Of a stretch of 64,000 nucleotides of DNA, positions 1 through 8,714 are shown in pieces. Location: positions 46,007-110,006 of the forward strand of contig CAIQJP010000093.1 in the NCBI GenBank assembly GCA_903872155.1, in the 5' to 3' direction. This DNA is from an uncultured Actinomycetes bacterium (GTDB taxonomy: Bacteria; Actinomycetota; Acidimicrobiia; Acidimicrobiales; Ilumatobacteraceae). The notes under the pieces were generated by a model that was not told where the DNA came from, searched no databases, and worked only from the letters and a program-made list of their open reading frames with translations. The first letter of the stretch is position 1; every line of letters begins with the position of its first letter. The position numbers and the translations under genes are program-made.

Positions 1-763
1 TGTCACCGGTATGCAACCAACCATCAGCGTCAATCGGCGTCGAGCCGTCCCGGTAGCAACGCATGTTCATTGGAGAACGCACCAAAATTTCACCATCGAT
101 GGCGATTGTGATCGCGACCCCATTCAATGGAAAACCGTCGTAGACGATTCCAGAACCGGTTTCAGTCAAACCATACGTTGCAATCACATTTTTGGGTCGT
201 TCCTTCGGAGGTTTGGAACCTCCGAGAAGGATCGAGCGAAACCTTCGAGGATCAATTCGTTGCAATGCTGTCGGAACGAGAGAGATCAAGGTGCAGAAAT
301 GTGAGGCGCGTTGAACTTCTTCCGGATCAAACCTTGGAGCGACTGTGAGTTGGGTTCCCATCAATAACGATCGAGTGACAACGCTTAACCCACCGACATG
401 AGCAAGCGGAAGACACGAATACCAATGATCGTCTAGTTGGACATCAAGAGCATGAGAACTAGCTCGTGCCGACGCAAGTACAGATTGATGGGTGAGCACG
501 ACACCCTTAGGAACTCCCGACGATCCACTTGTCGCAACAACGAGTGCATCGCCCTGCTCAACGGGCACTCCATCGTGAAGTTCTTGTCGATCATTTGATG
601 AGACGATGTGGGTTGGTTTGAGTTGATCGATCAGTCGTTTCTTGCCCTCCTGGGGCAACCGTTGATCAATGGGCAAAACCGCATCGCCAGAATCCCAAGC
701 CTTCGACAGTTCGTCAACGAACCTCTGGCTTGGTTCAAGATCAAGCGCAACGAGCGAATTCAT
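1..763 (-). CDS. menE: o-Succinylbenzoate-CoA ligase MenE, partial (C-terminus beyond window)
   Basis: AMP-forming ligase that activates o-succinylbenzoate to its CoA thioester in menaquinone synthesis; the adjacent men genes support this over a generic acyl-CoA ligase. Reading the minus strand from an ATG at 763, the protein shows the nucleotide-binding P-loop (VVATSGSSGVPKGVVLTH), a PLAHVGG segment, ILLGGS and the YGLTETGSG adenylate motif, then DGWLHTGD at the window edge. About 254 codons are present; the C-terminal subdomain is cut off at base 1. The N-terminus is compact, as in short actinobacterial MenE proteins. It lies 18 bases after the amidase stop, so it is probably cotranscribed with it. 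There is no clear ribosome binding site; an upstream TTG is an alternative start. Family is certain, exact substrate is inferred. Confidence 0.85.
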   Translation of the reverse strand, partial: MNSLVALDLEPSQRFVDELSKAWDSGDAVLPIDQRLPQEGKKRLIDQLKPTHIVSSNDRQELHDGVPVEQGDALVVATSGSSGVPKGVVLTHQSVLASARASSHALDVQLDDHWYSCLPLAHVGGLSVVTRSLLMGTQLTVAPRFDPEEVQRASHFCTLISLVPTALQRIDPRRFRSILLGGSKPPKERPKNVIATYGLTETGSGIVYDGFPLNGVAITIAIDGEILVRSPMNMRCYRDGSTPIDADGWLHTGD

Positions 764-781
764 GGAATCAATACCAAAGAA

Positions 782-2188
782 TCATTGAATTGGATCAATA
801 GGAGTAGAGATTCCCATCGCCGAGTCAATGATTTCTGCAACAGACAAACACTTTAAATCGTCATTTCGCCAGGCACTGATTTGTACGCCGACGGGCAGTC
901 CATCGGAAATTCCTGCTGGAACAATGGCCGAAGGGCTACCCAGAAAGTTTTGTGGTAAAACCGTTCTAAAGGTTTCAAGTACTTCTTTAGCCTCGTCAGA
1001 ACCAGCAATGTCAAACCCATGGGTGAAAGCCGGCAAACTCCAGGTCGGGCTCAACAAGACATCGTACGTTTGGAACCAAGCAGCCCATTCCATGGCGATT
1101 TCATAGCGTGATGCGTGCATGAAAATCATTTGTTCAGGCGTAAAGGTTGTGAAATTTTCACGACCAAACTCTAAGAACTGACGTGCTCCATCGCCCATCA
1201 CTGCTTCCAATAAAGGTTGAAGTGGCGTCAATTCGTAATTAAGTAGCGCCCCCCACATTTCCACGGCTTCTTCATATCGGGGAGGAACACTTTCTTCGAC
1301 AATATGACCCAAAGATTCCAGATACTTTGCGGCTGCATGCACGACTGATGCAATTCCGGCATCGGTTCTGCCCCCGGGAGCTTCAGCCATGACGGCAATA
1401 CGAAGCGGTCTATTTGAAGCGATGTCGTTGAGGTTCGCGCTGTACGAAAACGGATCTCGGTGATGTGCCCCACGCACAAGGTCAAAACCGAAACGAACAT
1501 CAGCAACACGACGCGCCAAGACTCCTTGAACCAACATCAACTGTGATCCAAGCCCGAGGGCTGTTGGAGGAATTTCGGTTGCGAAAGGAATTACTCCGAC
1601 TGTTGGTTTGATTGACGCAATGCCGCAACAATGGGCGGGGTTGCGCAATGAGCCACCGATGTCATTTCCTAAACCAATGGGCGACATGCCCGAAGCTATA
1701 GCTGAAGCTTCACCACCACTTGAACCACCAGTAGTTCGGTGGGGATTCCAAGGATTCTTTGTGAGTCCATGTAATGACGAGTCTGTATGAATACGTAGGC
1801 CCATGTCGGGAAGATTGGTGCGGGCTAGAGGAATGCCCCCGGCGTTTTTCATTCGCTCAACAACTGGAGCATCCGTCTGTGAAAATGCTTCAGCTAATGC
1901 AACCACTGCTTGAGTTGTTGGCGTGCCAGCGACATCAATATTTTCTTTAATGGTGAACGGGACACCATGCATTGGTCCAAGCGCTTGCCCGTTTCGACGT
2001 TGCTGATCTGCATGATCGGCATTCTCAAGAGCTGTCTCGTCCATGCGGCGCACCACGGCGTTGAGATGAGGGTTGACTTCGTCAATTCGGTCAAGGTGAG
2101 CTTGTACGACTTCACGACTTGACACATCACCTCGAGAAATCAAAGAAGCAAGTTCTTGAGGTCCTTTTCGCCATAACTGTTCGCCCAT
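782..2188 (-). CDS. Amidase signature family hydrolase
   Basis: Amidase-signature enzyme hydrolysing a carboxamide or related bond; substrate unknown. The 468-residue protein has the Ser-cisSer-Lys triad in order: Lys81 in FTIKENIDVAG, cis-Ser156 in GGSSGG, and nucleophile Ser180 in NDIGGS. It has no GatB/GatC neighbours and its sequence around the triad is of the general amidase type, so it is not assigned as GatA. The ATG start at 2188 has a good ribosome binding site (AAAGGA about nine bases upstream), and a TAGGTT -10-like hexamer lies at 2212-2217 on the minus strand. It is followed by menE after 18 bases and diverges from menA. Its presence among men genes does not by itself suggest a menaquinone role. 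Confidence 0.88.
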   Translation of the reverse strand: MGEQLWRKGPQELASLISRGDVSSREVVQAHLDRIDEVNPHLNAVVRRMDETALENADHADQQRRNGQALGPMHGVPFTIKENIDVAGTPTTQAVVALAEAFSQTDAPVVERMKNAGGIPLARTNLPDMGLRIHTDSSLHGLTKNPWNPHRTTGGSSGGEASAIASGMSPIGLGNDIGGSLRNPAHCCGIASIKPTVGVIPFATEIPPTALGLGSQLMLVQGVLARRVADVRFGFDLVRGAHHRDPFSYSANLNDIASNRPLRIAVMAEAPGGRTDAGIASVVHAAAKYLESLGHIVEESVPPRYEEAVEMWGALLNYELTPLQPLLEAVMGDGARQFLEFGRENFTTFTPEQMIFMHASRYEIAMEWAAWFQTYDVLLSPTWSLPAFTHGFDIAGSDEAKEVLETFRTVLPQNFLGSPSAIVPAGISDGLPVGVQISAWRNDDLKCLSVAEIIDSAMGISTPIDPIQ

Positions 2189-2193
2189 TTCGG

Positions 2194-3105
2194 ATGTCCT
2201 TTCCGCAGATCAACCTAGTGCAAGCGAGTAGCGTTCATTGGGTGAAGAAATGGATCCTTGGAGCCCGACCGCGAACCTTGCCAGCTGCCGTTGTGCCGGT
2301 TCTTGTCGGTGCAGCGATCTGTAACGGATCAGGAGGCGCGCACTGGGGCCGTGCGGTGTTAGCGCTAATTGTGAGTTTATTGCTGCAAATCGGCGTGAAT
2401 TATGCCAACGATTACAGCGACGGTGTCCGAGGAACCGACGAGGTCAGAGTTGGACCGATGCGACTTGTTGCTTCAGGACTTGCTTCACCCCAGTCGGTGA
2501 AGGCTGCCGCGTTTATGGCCTTTGGAGCTGCTGCTGGAATCGGTCTGGTTTTGGCGCTCATGACTTCGTTATGGGTTGTCCCGGTTGGGCTAGCCGCTTT
2601 GCTAGCGGGCTGGTTTTATACCGGCGGCAAGAATCCTTACGGTTACATCGGTTTGGGTGAAGTGTTCGTGTTCGTCTTCTTTGGCTTAGTTGCAACTGTT
2701 GGAACGACATACGTTGTTCTTGAACGAATTCCCGCCATGTCGTGGTTGCAAGGAGTTGCCGTCGGATGTTTGGCGTGCGCTCTGCTTGTTGTGAATAACT
2801 TGCGAGATATTCCGACAGATCAAGTGGTCGGCAAGCGGACACTGGCGGTCCGTTTGGGAGATGCTCGAACTCGTCATTTGTATTTGGTCTTGATGGTTGT
2901 CGGAATTCTGTGCGGAGTCGTTGCGACCTTTTCAAACTCTTGGTCGTTCATTCTGTTGTTGTGTTTCATCCCGGCGATGAAGCCGATGAATTTGGTACGT
3001 CGGGGAGTCAAAGGCAAGGGTTTGATCGCGGTTTTGGCAGCGACTGGACAAGTACAAATAGTTTTTGGCTTGCTATCACTGTTTGCATTCGTATTGGGAA
3101 GGTAG
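2194..3105 (+). CDS. menA: 1,4-Dihydroxy-2-naphthoate polyprenyltransferase MenA
   Basis: UbiA-superfamily integral membrane prenyltransferase attaching the polyprenyl tail to 1,4-dihydroxy-2-naphthoate, the membrane step of menaquinone synthesis. Both Asp-rich motifs are present: NDYSDGVRGTD and, later, RDIPTDQVVGKRTLAVRLG. Many hydrophobic helices follow the N-terminal GARPRTLPAAV stretch, which is typical of actinobacterial MenA. The start is uncertain: ATG 2194 is used here, but GTG 2218 would give a protein beginning just before the conserved WVKKWILGARPRT segment and fits the family length better. Neither has a strong ribosome binding site. The gene diverges from the amidase with almost no spacer and ends inside the promoter hexamer of the next gene. 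Confidence 0.9.
   Translation: MSFPQINLVQASSVHWVKKWILGARPRTLPAAVVPVLVGAAICNGSGGAHWGRAVLALIVSLLLQIGVNYANDYSDGVRGTDEVRVGPMRLVASGLASPQSVKAAAFMAFGAAAGIGLVLALMTSLWVVPVGLAALLAGWFYTGGKNPYGYIGLGEVFVFVFFGLVATVGTTYVVLERIPAMSWLQGVAVGCLACALLVVNNLRDIPTDQVVGKRTLAVRLGDARTRHLYLVLMVVGILCGVVATFSNSWSFILLLCFIPAMKPMNLVRRGVKGKGLIAVLAATGQVQIVFGLLSLFAFVLGR
2212..2217 (-). promoter_or_regulatory. -10-like element for amidase-menE
   Basis: Minus-strand hexamer TAGGTT lies about 23 bases upstream of the amidase ATG and is followed by the AAAGGA ribosome binding site, giving a short leadered transcript. No convincing -35 box is visible. It overlaps the region where menA may start on the other strand. Confidence 0.35.
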
Positions 3106-3108
3106 GTT
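3103..3108 (+). promoter_or_regulatory. Leaderless-type -10 element (TAGGTT)
   Basis: TAGGTT ends six bases before the GTG start of the DUF4190 gene and contains the menA stop codon. The spacing would put transcription start at the GTG itself. Confidence 0.45.
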
Positions 3109-3114
3109 TTTCCC

Positions 3115-3402
3115 GTGACTTCTTTACCGCCTCCTGAAATGCCCAAATACTCGAATACATCAATCAATAACTTGGCGCCAAAGCGTGATGGTAAAGCTGT
3201 CGGGGCTTTGGTGGCTGGAATCGTTGGCCTATTGGTTTTCGGGATTGTGTTGGGCGGCGTTGCAATAGCAATGGGAGTGCAGTCAAGAAAAAACATTAGG
3301 GCCTCGCAAGGTCAATTGACCGGTGAGGGATTTGCTAAGGCAGCTGTCGTTCTCGGAATCCTTGATGTTGCAACGTTTTTTCTATTGTTGATTCAACGCT
3401 GA
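3115..3402 (+). CDS. Small DUF4190-type membrane protein
   Basis: A 95-residue protein with a short polar N-terminus, then a helical membrane segment (about residues 28-50) rich in Gly/Val/Ala, a basic loop (QSRKNIRASQG) and a second membrane segment (about 72-93). The pattern of helix, GVQSRKNI-type loop, GEGFAKAAVVLGIL and helix matches DUF4190 proteins, which occur in actinobacteria and have no assigned function. The GTG start is preceded at six bases by a -10-like hexamer, suggesting an independent leaderless message. It follows menA closely and converges with menH one base further on. No enzymatic residues are recognisable. Confidence 0.75.
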   Translation: MTSLPPPEMPKYSNTSINNLAPKRDGKAVGALVAGIVGLLVFGIVLGGVAIAMGVQSRKNIRASQGQLTGEGFAKAAVVLGILDVATFFLLLIQR

Positions 3403-4191
3403 TCATTTCAAAAAGTTTTCCACGACCGTTTGAAATTGGAGAGTCTGTTCAAGATGTACAGAGTGCCCCGCATTCTGAATCTCCACCATCGTTGCGTTTG
3501 AACCAATCGCCAACTTCATGTTTCGAGCAATGTCCACAAACTTGTGGTCATGCGCCCCGACGATGAGAAGAACTGGCATGCCGAGATCGTGAAGATAGTC
3601 CCATAAAGATTCTTGTGTCCCAGTTCCACTCATACGCAAGCTTGATGCGAGACCTTCAGACGTATTTCGCAGACGATCTTGTATTTCTTCTGGTGTTGAT
3701 GTGAGGCCAGCAAACATGGGAGCACTCAGCCATTTTTGAACAAAATGAGCCACTCCAATTTCAGCAATCTCACGTGCAAGTAGCTCATCAGATTGCGTTC
3801 GAGCCAGCCGTTCCTCCGGTGTACGTAACCCCGCAGAACCACTCACCAAAACTAAACGTCGAACATTTTGAGGATGAAGTAGTGCGATATGAAGCGCTAA
3901 TCGAGCTCCCATTGAGTAGCCGATGTAGTCGCCATAACCACATTGTGTTGCGACCATCTCCGCAGTGCTCGGTAAATCGGCTTCAACCGATTCAGAATGA
4001 GCATGACCTGGAGCATCAAGGCGAATGATCGACTGCTCCGCGGGTAGCAATTGAATGTAACGATCCCAAGAACGTGATGTCTGAGTAAATCCATGCAGCA
4101 ATACACGACTCGTTGTTGAAAGATCACCCGATTGTTCAGCGAAAAGAGGACCAGCAATGTTGGTCCAGTTTCGTGATAATGAATTGTTCAT
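3403..4191 (-). CDS. menH: MenH-like alpha/beta hydrolase (SHCHC synthase)
   Basis: Alpha/beta-hydrolase fold protein of 262 residues that probably eliminates pyruvate from SEPHCHC to form SHCHC, the step after MenD. Visible motifs are LHGFTQT (oxyanion region), the nucleophile elbow GYSMGAR, an acidic residue in IVGAHDHKF and the catalytic His in NAGHSVHLEQ, which are the MenH-type triad and context. The ATG overlaps the stop of the upstream DsbA-like gene by four bases, implying translational coupling. menD is divergent just upstream of that pair. A generic alpha/beta hydrolase cannot be excluded, but the sequence pattern and neighbours favour MenH. Confidence 0.8.
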   Translation of the reverse strand: MNNSLSRNWTNIAGPLFAEQSGDLSTTSRVLLHGFTQTSRSWDRYIQLLPAEQSIIRLDAPGHAHSESVEADLPSTAEMVATQCGYGDYIGYSMGARLALHIALLHPQNVRRLVLVSGSAGLRTPEERLARTQSDELLAREIAEIGVAHFVQKWLSAPMFAGLTSTPEEIQDRLRNTSEGLASSLRMSGTGTQESLWDYLHDLGMPVLLIVGAHDHKFVDIARNMKLAIGSNATMVEIQNAGHSVHLEQTLQFQTVVENFLK

Positions 4192-4871
4192 GAAGCCGAT
4201 CGTTCGGCAGTCCGCCGCAACACTCGTTCGAAGGTTTCAGAATCTTGGGCGCCTGGTATCGACCACTGCCCGTTGATGACATACGTCGGGACGCCGGTGA
4301 TTCCGTGCGAGATAGCGGTGGCAAGTTCTTCGGCAACTTCGCCCTTTCCTGCATCACTGGCAAAGAAAGCCCGTAAAAATTCTGCGAACTCAATGTCATC
4401 CCCATCATGAGGAATTGTTCGTACACCAATGGCAATGAGTTGTTCTGAATCGCCAACATTCACGCCCTCAGTGAAATAGGCATTGAGCAAAGATTCTTTA
4501 AGTTTGGATTGAACCTGATAATCGTGATTGACGCCCGTCCACCACATCAATCGGTGCGCAAGAATTGTGTTGGAGCGCTGACCGATATCCATTCGAAACT
4601 CAATGCCGTCTTGGGCGGCGGTGTCGGTGAGTTGCGCAATGATTTTGTCGGCGCGTTCGGCGCCACCGAATTTCTTCGCATAGACCTCGCGAACAGGCGC
4701 GGAAGAGTTCGCGGGAGCCGTCGGGTCAAGTTGATAGGCGCGGTACACAATCTCGATGGGTTGAGAAATGGCGTCTGGGCCAGTTGTGACCTTTTCTAGA
4801 GCCGCTTCAAACCGGCGCTTTCCAATGAAGCACCACGGACACACCACGTCGGACCAGATTTCAATCTGCAT
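4188..4871 (-). CDS. DsbA/FrnE-family thiol-disulfide oxidoreductase
   Basis: A cytoplasmic DsbA-family protein (227 residues, no signal peptide) of the FrnE type. The thioredoxin-fold active site CPWC lies at about residues 11-14 in SDVVCPWCFIGKRRF, and the cis-Pro loop is TGVPTYVINGQWSIPGAQ. Known FrnE relatives act on disulfides or as 2-hydroxychromene-2-carboxylate isomerase-like proteins; the true substrate is unknown. It starts a two-gene unit with menH (ATGA overlap). A leaderless-type -10 hexamer sits six bases before its ATG. The link with menaquinone synthesis is only positional. Confidence 0.85.
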   Translation of the reverse strand: MQIEIWSDVVCPWCFIGKRRFEAALEKVTTGPDAISQPIEIVYRAYQLDPTAPANSSAPVREVYAKKFGGAERADKIIAQLTDTAAQDGIEFRMDIGQRSNTILAHRLMWWTGVNHDYQVQSKLKESLLNAYFTEGVNVGDSEQLIAIGVRTIPHDGDDIEFAEFLRAFFASDAGKGEVAEELATAISHGITGVPTYVINGQWSIPGAQDSETFERVLRRTAERSAS

Positions 4872-4877
4872 GTTCGT

Positions 4878-4883
4878 ACCTTA
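4878..4883 (-). promoter_or_regulatory. Leaderless-type -10 element (TAAGGT)
   Basis: On the minus strand TAAGGT ends six bases before the ATG of the DsbA-like gene at 4871. It faces the menD promoter hexamer within a 50-base divergent spacer. Confidence 0.5.
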
Positions 4884-4908
4884 GATGGTCACAAGCCAGA
4901 TTTGCTCG

Positions 4909-4914
4909 TAGCGT
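4909..4914 (+). promoter_or_regulatory. Leaderless-type -10 element for menD (TAGCGT)
   Basis: TAGCGT ends seven bases before the GTG of menD. Seventeen bases further upstream, TGGTCA (4886-4891) matches the -35 consensus at four of six positions. Confidence 0.5.
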
Positions 4915-4921
4915 AGGTCTC

Positions 4922-6646
4922 GTGGAGAGCGATCTTTTGCGTGAGCGCTTGGCCGGTCGGCCGGTCGAAGATGTTCAAGCGACCTTTTGTGCGGTGCTCG
5001 TCGACGAATGGGTGAAGCAGGGGATCGGCCATGCGGTCATCGCTCCTGGCTCACGGTCAACGCCTCTCGCTCTCGCTCTCAGTCAACGTTCCGAAATACA
5101 TATTGAAGTTTTTCATGATGAGCGCTCGGCTGCTTTTGCGGCTTTGGGGGTTGGGTTGGCAACTCAACGGCCTGCCATTTTGCTCTGTACCTCAGGAACT
5201 GCGGCGGCCCATTTTTTCGCAGCCATTATCGAAGCAAGTATGTCTCATGTGCCGATGTTGGTCGTGACCGCTGATCGTCCACCCGAATTAAAAGACGTCG
5301 GAGCTCCTCAAACCATTGATCAGACGAAAATGTATGGAGACGTCGTTCGCTGGTTTCATGATCCCGGAGTAGCTGACACAACTGCAAGCTATTCGTGGAG
5401 ATCGCTGGCTCGACAAAGTTTTTCGTTTTGTATTGGTAATTCTCCAGGACCAGTTCATCTCAACCTTCCCTTTCGTGAGCCGTTAGTTGGTTCTGCGATT
5501 GACCTGCCCGTTGACTCGCGCGTTCGTCACCAGATGTTCGGTCGCCTCGATTTAGGTCAGGCGGACTATGAGAGTGTCGCGACTGTTTTGAATGTAGATA
5601 AGGGATTGATTGTCGCTGGGCGCGGTTGTGGCAACGCCGAAGAAATCTCTCATTTAGCGAAGTTGCTCAATTGGCCAGTGCTCGCCGACTCTCGATCTGG
5701 ATGTCAAGGTATACCTGAAGCAGTTCAATATTTTGATTCGATCCTTCGTTCGGAATTATTCGCTACTGCGAATCAACCCAAAGTGGTCTTAAGACTTGGA
5801 GAATCGCCAAGTTCAAAGGTGCTGAGTCAATTCATCACTCAATCTCAGGCCACCCAAGTACATGTCAGCGCTTTTGAAATGACTGCTGACGCTGACCATC
5901 AAGTGTCGCTACATATTTCAACTGATCCCGCTACCTTTTGTCGACAAGTTCAGAACTATGTGAAACCTAATAGTGATTCTGGTGTGCTGATCACATGGTT
6001 GAAAGCCAATACTGTCGCTCGATCAACGGTTGTTCATTTCTTCAACAATTCAGATGAAAGATTGCTCGCTCCGCGAGTGTCTCAGTTGGTACAAGAAGAT
6101 CTAATACCGCAAGAAAATCTGTTGGTCTCATCATCAATGCCGGTGCGTGATTTGGAATGGTTTGGCGGAGATTGTTCACGATTGAACGTCTTCTCGAACC
6201 GAGGTGCTAACGGAATTGACGGTGTCGTTGCAACTGGCGTCGGAGTTGCTGTTGCAACCCAGCGAAAGACCGCAGTATTGATTGGCGATATTGCACTGTT
6301 ACATGATTCGTCGAGTTTGGTCGATCTTCACAGACGACATGTTGAATTGAAGATTATTGTGACCGATAATGATGGAGGTGGCATCTTTCATTATTTGCCA
6401 CAGGCCACATTGGTGAATGCTGATGCATTCGAAATGTTATTTGGTACTCCGCACGGAACAGACCTATTGCAATTAGCCAAAGCTCACCATTTGGCGACTT
6501 TTGATTGTCGTTCAGCCGCCGAGCTAAGAAGTGCCTTATCGTCGCCCGGAACGTGTGTGATACGGGTGCATACCGATCGCAACAACGAAGTTTCGACGCA
6601 TCAAGAAGTGAACGCACTAGTGGTCTCGGCGTTGAGGAATCAATAG
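4922..6646 (+). CDS. menD: SEPHCHC synthase MenD
   Basis: Thiamine-diphosphate enzyme that joins isochorismate and 2-oxoglutarate to give SEPHCHC, the first committed menaquinone step. The 574-residue length fits the family. The N-terminal PYR domain has IAPGSRSTPLALAL and the substrate segment FHDERSAAFAALG, with CTSGTAAAHFFAAIIEA following. The C-terminal PP domain has SSSMPVRDLEWF, NRGANGIDG and the ThDP/Mg motif GDIALLHDSSSL through DNDGGGIFHYLPQ. The GTG start has no ribosome binding site but lies seven bases after a -10 hexamer. It diverges from the DsbA-menH pair and converges on menF with seven bases between the stops. Confidence 0.96.
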   Translation: MESDLLRERLAGRPVEDVQATFCAVLVDEWVKQGIGHAVIAPGSRSTPLALALSQRSEIHIEVFHDERSAAFAALGVGLATQRPAILLCTSGTAAAHFFAAIIEASMSHVPMLVVTADRPPELKDVGAPQTIDQTKMYGDVVRWFHDPGVADTTASYSWRSLARQSFSFCIGNSPGPVHLNLPFREPLVGSAIDLPVDSRVRHQMFGRLDLGQADYESVATVLNVDKGLIVAGRGCGNAEEISHLAKLLNWPVLADSRSGCQGIPEAVQYFDSILRSELFATANQPKVVLRLGESPSSKVLSQFITQSQATQVHVSAFEMTADADHQVSLHISTDPATFCRQVQNYVKPNSDSGVLITWLKANTVARSTVVHFFNNSDERLLAPRVSQLVQEDLIPQENLLVSSSMPVRDLEWFGGDCSRLNVFSNRGANGIDGVVATGVGVAVATQRKTAVLIGDIALLHDSSSLVDLHRRHVELKIIVTDNDGGGIFHYLPQATLVNADAFEMLFGTPHGTDLLQLAKAHHLATFDCRSAAELRSALSSPGTCVIRVHTDRNNEVSTHQEVNALVVSALRNQ

Positions 6647-6653
6647 TCAAGTC

Positions 6654-7832
6654 TCAAGGACGAACAATTGCGGAGAGCATCGCCTGAAATTTCGCTTGTG
6701 TCTCGGCTAATTCAGCAGCTGGGTCTGACGCCGCAACGATTCCACCACCGGCGATGATCCGAGCGCTCTTTCGATCGTCCGACAACTCAGCACATCGAAT
6801 CGCTACTGCCCACGTCCCGTTGCCATTGGCGTCCACCCAGCCAACTGCACCGCCATAGTTTTTTCGGTCAAAACCTTCGAGTTGAGCGATGATTTCAAGG
6901 GCCTCTAATCGAGGATGACCGCCGAGCGCAGGAGTCGGGCACAACAAGCGGGCGAGTTCAAGTAGTGGGGGATGTTCGTCAGAAAGGTGACCTTCAATCA
7001 GAGTTCCGAGATGTTGAACATTGGCAACTTGAATAACTGAAGGTTGGGGTTCCCAATCTAAATACGAACAAAATGGCAACAACATGTCATGAATGACGTC
7101 AATGACTACGCGGTGTTCAACTTGATCTTTCATACTCGAAATGAGTTTGCTGGCGAGTTCGTTGTCGGTGTTCGGATCTCCCGTTCGAGGTGTCGTTCCG
7201 GCCAGTGGGTACGAACGGATCGTTTGTCCAGATACTTCGATCAACAATTCGGGTGATGCCCCGATGAAACCATTCATCGAATAGCGATAGCTGTTGCCAA
7301 ATGTCGCTCTCAGTCGCTGTAAAACCGAATGAACATCGATGGGCTGATCGGCCTCAACGATGATCTCACGGGCGATCACGGCCTTGGTGATTTTTCCTTC
7401 AACAACGGCGTCACGAGCGCTCGCGACCGCCTGCAGGTATTTGTCGATTGGTGTGAGAGGCCGAACTGAAAACGAATTGGTTTTCGCTGATGGTGGAGGT
7501 GAAACTTCAACGTCGGTCGGCGCCTCGTCGACTGTTGTCAACCAACAGTTGCCCGATTCGTCTTTTCCTACTACTTGTTGAGGAATGAAGAATTCGCCAG
7601 CAGAGTTTTGGTCAAACGGAATAATGCCCATTGCAATTGGAGCGACATTTAGATTGGTCTCATTGTGATGATTAATCTCAGACAAAGTTTTCTGAACCTC
7701 TGAGAACGCAACGCGAGCAGCAATTCCGCGTGCGGCATAGCCGACACCGCTACGTACGAAAAGATAACCATCGTTGCCCGCTACGTCATTCAGGTCTACT
7801 GATGAATCGAATGCAATGGTTGTCGCAATCAC
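6654..7832 (-). CDS. menF: Isochorismate synthase MenF
   Basis: Chorismate-utilising enzyme converting chorismate to isochorismate for menaquinone synthesis. The 392-residue protein has a variable N-terminal half and a conserved C-terminal chorismate-binding domain with KAVIAREI, GASPELLIEV, SYPLAGTTPR, a DQVEHRVV helix, the CPTPALGGHPR motif and IIAGGGIVAASDPAAE. The GTG start at 7832 has an AAGGGA ribosome binding site ten bases upstream and lies six bases after the menG stop, so menG-menF form one transcription unit. A role as salicylate or siderophore isochorismate synthase is less likely given the men neighbours. Confidence 0.92.
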   Translation of the reverse strand: MIATTIAFDSSVDLNDVAGNDGYLFVRSGVGYAARGIAARVAFSEVQKTLSEINHHNETNLNVAPIAMGIIPFDQNSAGEFFIPQQVVGKDESGNCWLTTVDEAPTDVEVSPPPSAKTNSFSVRPLTPIDKYLQAVASARDAVVEGKITKAVIAREIIVEADQPIDVHSVLQRLRATFGNSYRYSMNGFIGASPELLIEVSGQTIRSYPLAGTTPRTGDPNTDNELASKLISSMKDQVEHRVVIDVIHDMLLPFCSYLDWEPQPSVIQVANVQHLGTLIEGHLSDEHPPLLELARLLCPTPALGGHPRLEALEIIAQLEGFDRKNYGGAVGWVDANGNGTWAVAIRCAELSDDRKSARIIAGGGIVAASDPAAELAETQAKFQAMLSAIVRP

Positions 7833-7838
7833 GGATCA

Positions 7839-8576
7839 TTAATCCCTTGTAGCGAGCATCAGTTGGGTGATTCCGCCTGAGAGTTGATGATGAGTCGCAT
7901 TGGAAAATCCAGCTCTTTGTAATGCACCCAGCATTTCGTCACGAGGAGGTAGGTAGGCAACGCTTTTAGGCAAATAGCGGTAAGCAGCTGGATCAGAAAG
8001 CCACCCACCAATCTTTGGAACGATCTTGCCAAAATAGATTCCGTTACCGAAACGGATAAGACGATTATGCGGTATGCCGACATCGAGTAAAGCAATCCGA
8101 CCGCCCGGTCGTACCACGCGGCCCAATTCGTTGAAAAAGGCCGGAAGGTCGACCAGGTTGCGCAAAGCGAATCCGCAAGTTGCGCCATCAACACTGCAGT
8201 CGCCGATAGGAAGATTCAAAATGTCAGCTTGTGATCGGGGAGAACCAGATCGATCGGCGGCCAACATTCCAAAAGAGAGATCCATTGAAAGCGGTCGAAT
8301 TCCGACCCGGCGTAAATCGATGCACAGATCGCCGGTGCCGCTCGCGAGATCGAGAACGGTGCTGCCTTGCGGAAGGTTCAGAAGTCGTACTGCTTTGCGC
8401 CGCCAGCGAGTGTCGAGACGAAAGGTCATGATGCGATTGACGAGGTCGTAGCGCGGCGCGATGGTGTCAAACATCTCTTGTACTGCACGCACCTTCTCTT
8501 GGCCTTCGGGGAGGGCTTCAGTGTCCCAAGACGGGACAGACGGTCGATCGTTGGGTTCGGAAGATCCAATGCTCAC
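7839..8576 (-). CDS. menG: Demethylmenaquinone methyltransferase MenG/UbiE
   Basis: SAM-dependent methyltransferase catalysing the last step of menaquinone synthesis, C-methylation of demethylmenaquinone. The 245-residue protein shows the UbiE signature order: FDTIAPRYDLVNRIMTF, motif I VLDLASGTGDLCIDL, then CGFALRNLVDLPAFFNE and RVVRPGGRIALLDV, followed by YRYLPKSVAYLP and a C-terminal GGITQLMLATR. The GTG start at 8576 is preceded six bases upstream by the hexamer TAGCCT, so the message is probably leaderless. menF follows in the same unit. The acyl-CoA dehydrogenase gene diverges upstream. Confidence 0.94.
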   Translation of the reverse strand: MSIGSSEPNDRPSVPSWDTEALPEGQEKVRAVQEMFDTIAPRYDLVNRIMTFRLDTRWRRKAVRLLNLPQGSTVLDLASGTGDLCIDLRRVGIRPLSMDLSFGMLAADRSGSPRSQADILNLPIGDCSVDGATCGFALRNLVDLPAFFNELGRVVRPGGRIALLDVGIPHNRLIRFGNGIYFGKIVPKIGGWLSDPAAYRYLPKSVAYLPPRDEMLGALQRAGFSNATHHQLSGGITQLMLATRD

Positions 8577-8582
8577 AACGTC

Positions 8583-8588
8583 AGGCTA
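8583..8588 (-). promoter_or_regulatory. Leaderless-type -10 element for menG-menF (TAGCCT)
   Basis: Minus-strand TAGCCT ends six bases before the menG GTG. The remaining 8589-8714 spacer toward the divergent acyl-CoA dehydrogenase has no further motif that I can identify with confidence. Confidence 0.5.
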
Positions 8589-8714
8589 AACGGCTTTTCT
8601 CGTTGGAGGGGATTTCGGAGTCGCCGACTTCGGTCACGATCGGGCAAGATGGCGTAGAGGGCGTTTGGTGTTGAGTCGAAAGTTCTCTGTATTGACCGAT
8701 GATGGGGGTAGGAC

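Noticed and set aside
11..348. Plus-strand open frames at the window start
   Set aside because: They are antisense to the partial menE frame, which reads cleanly with adenylate-forming motifs on the minus strand.
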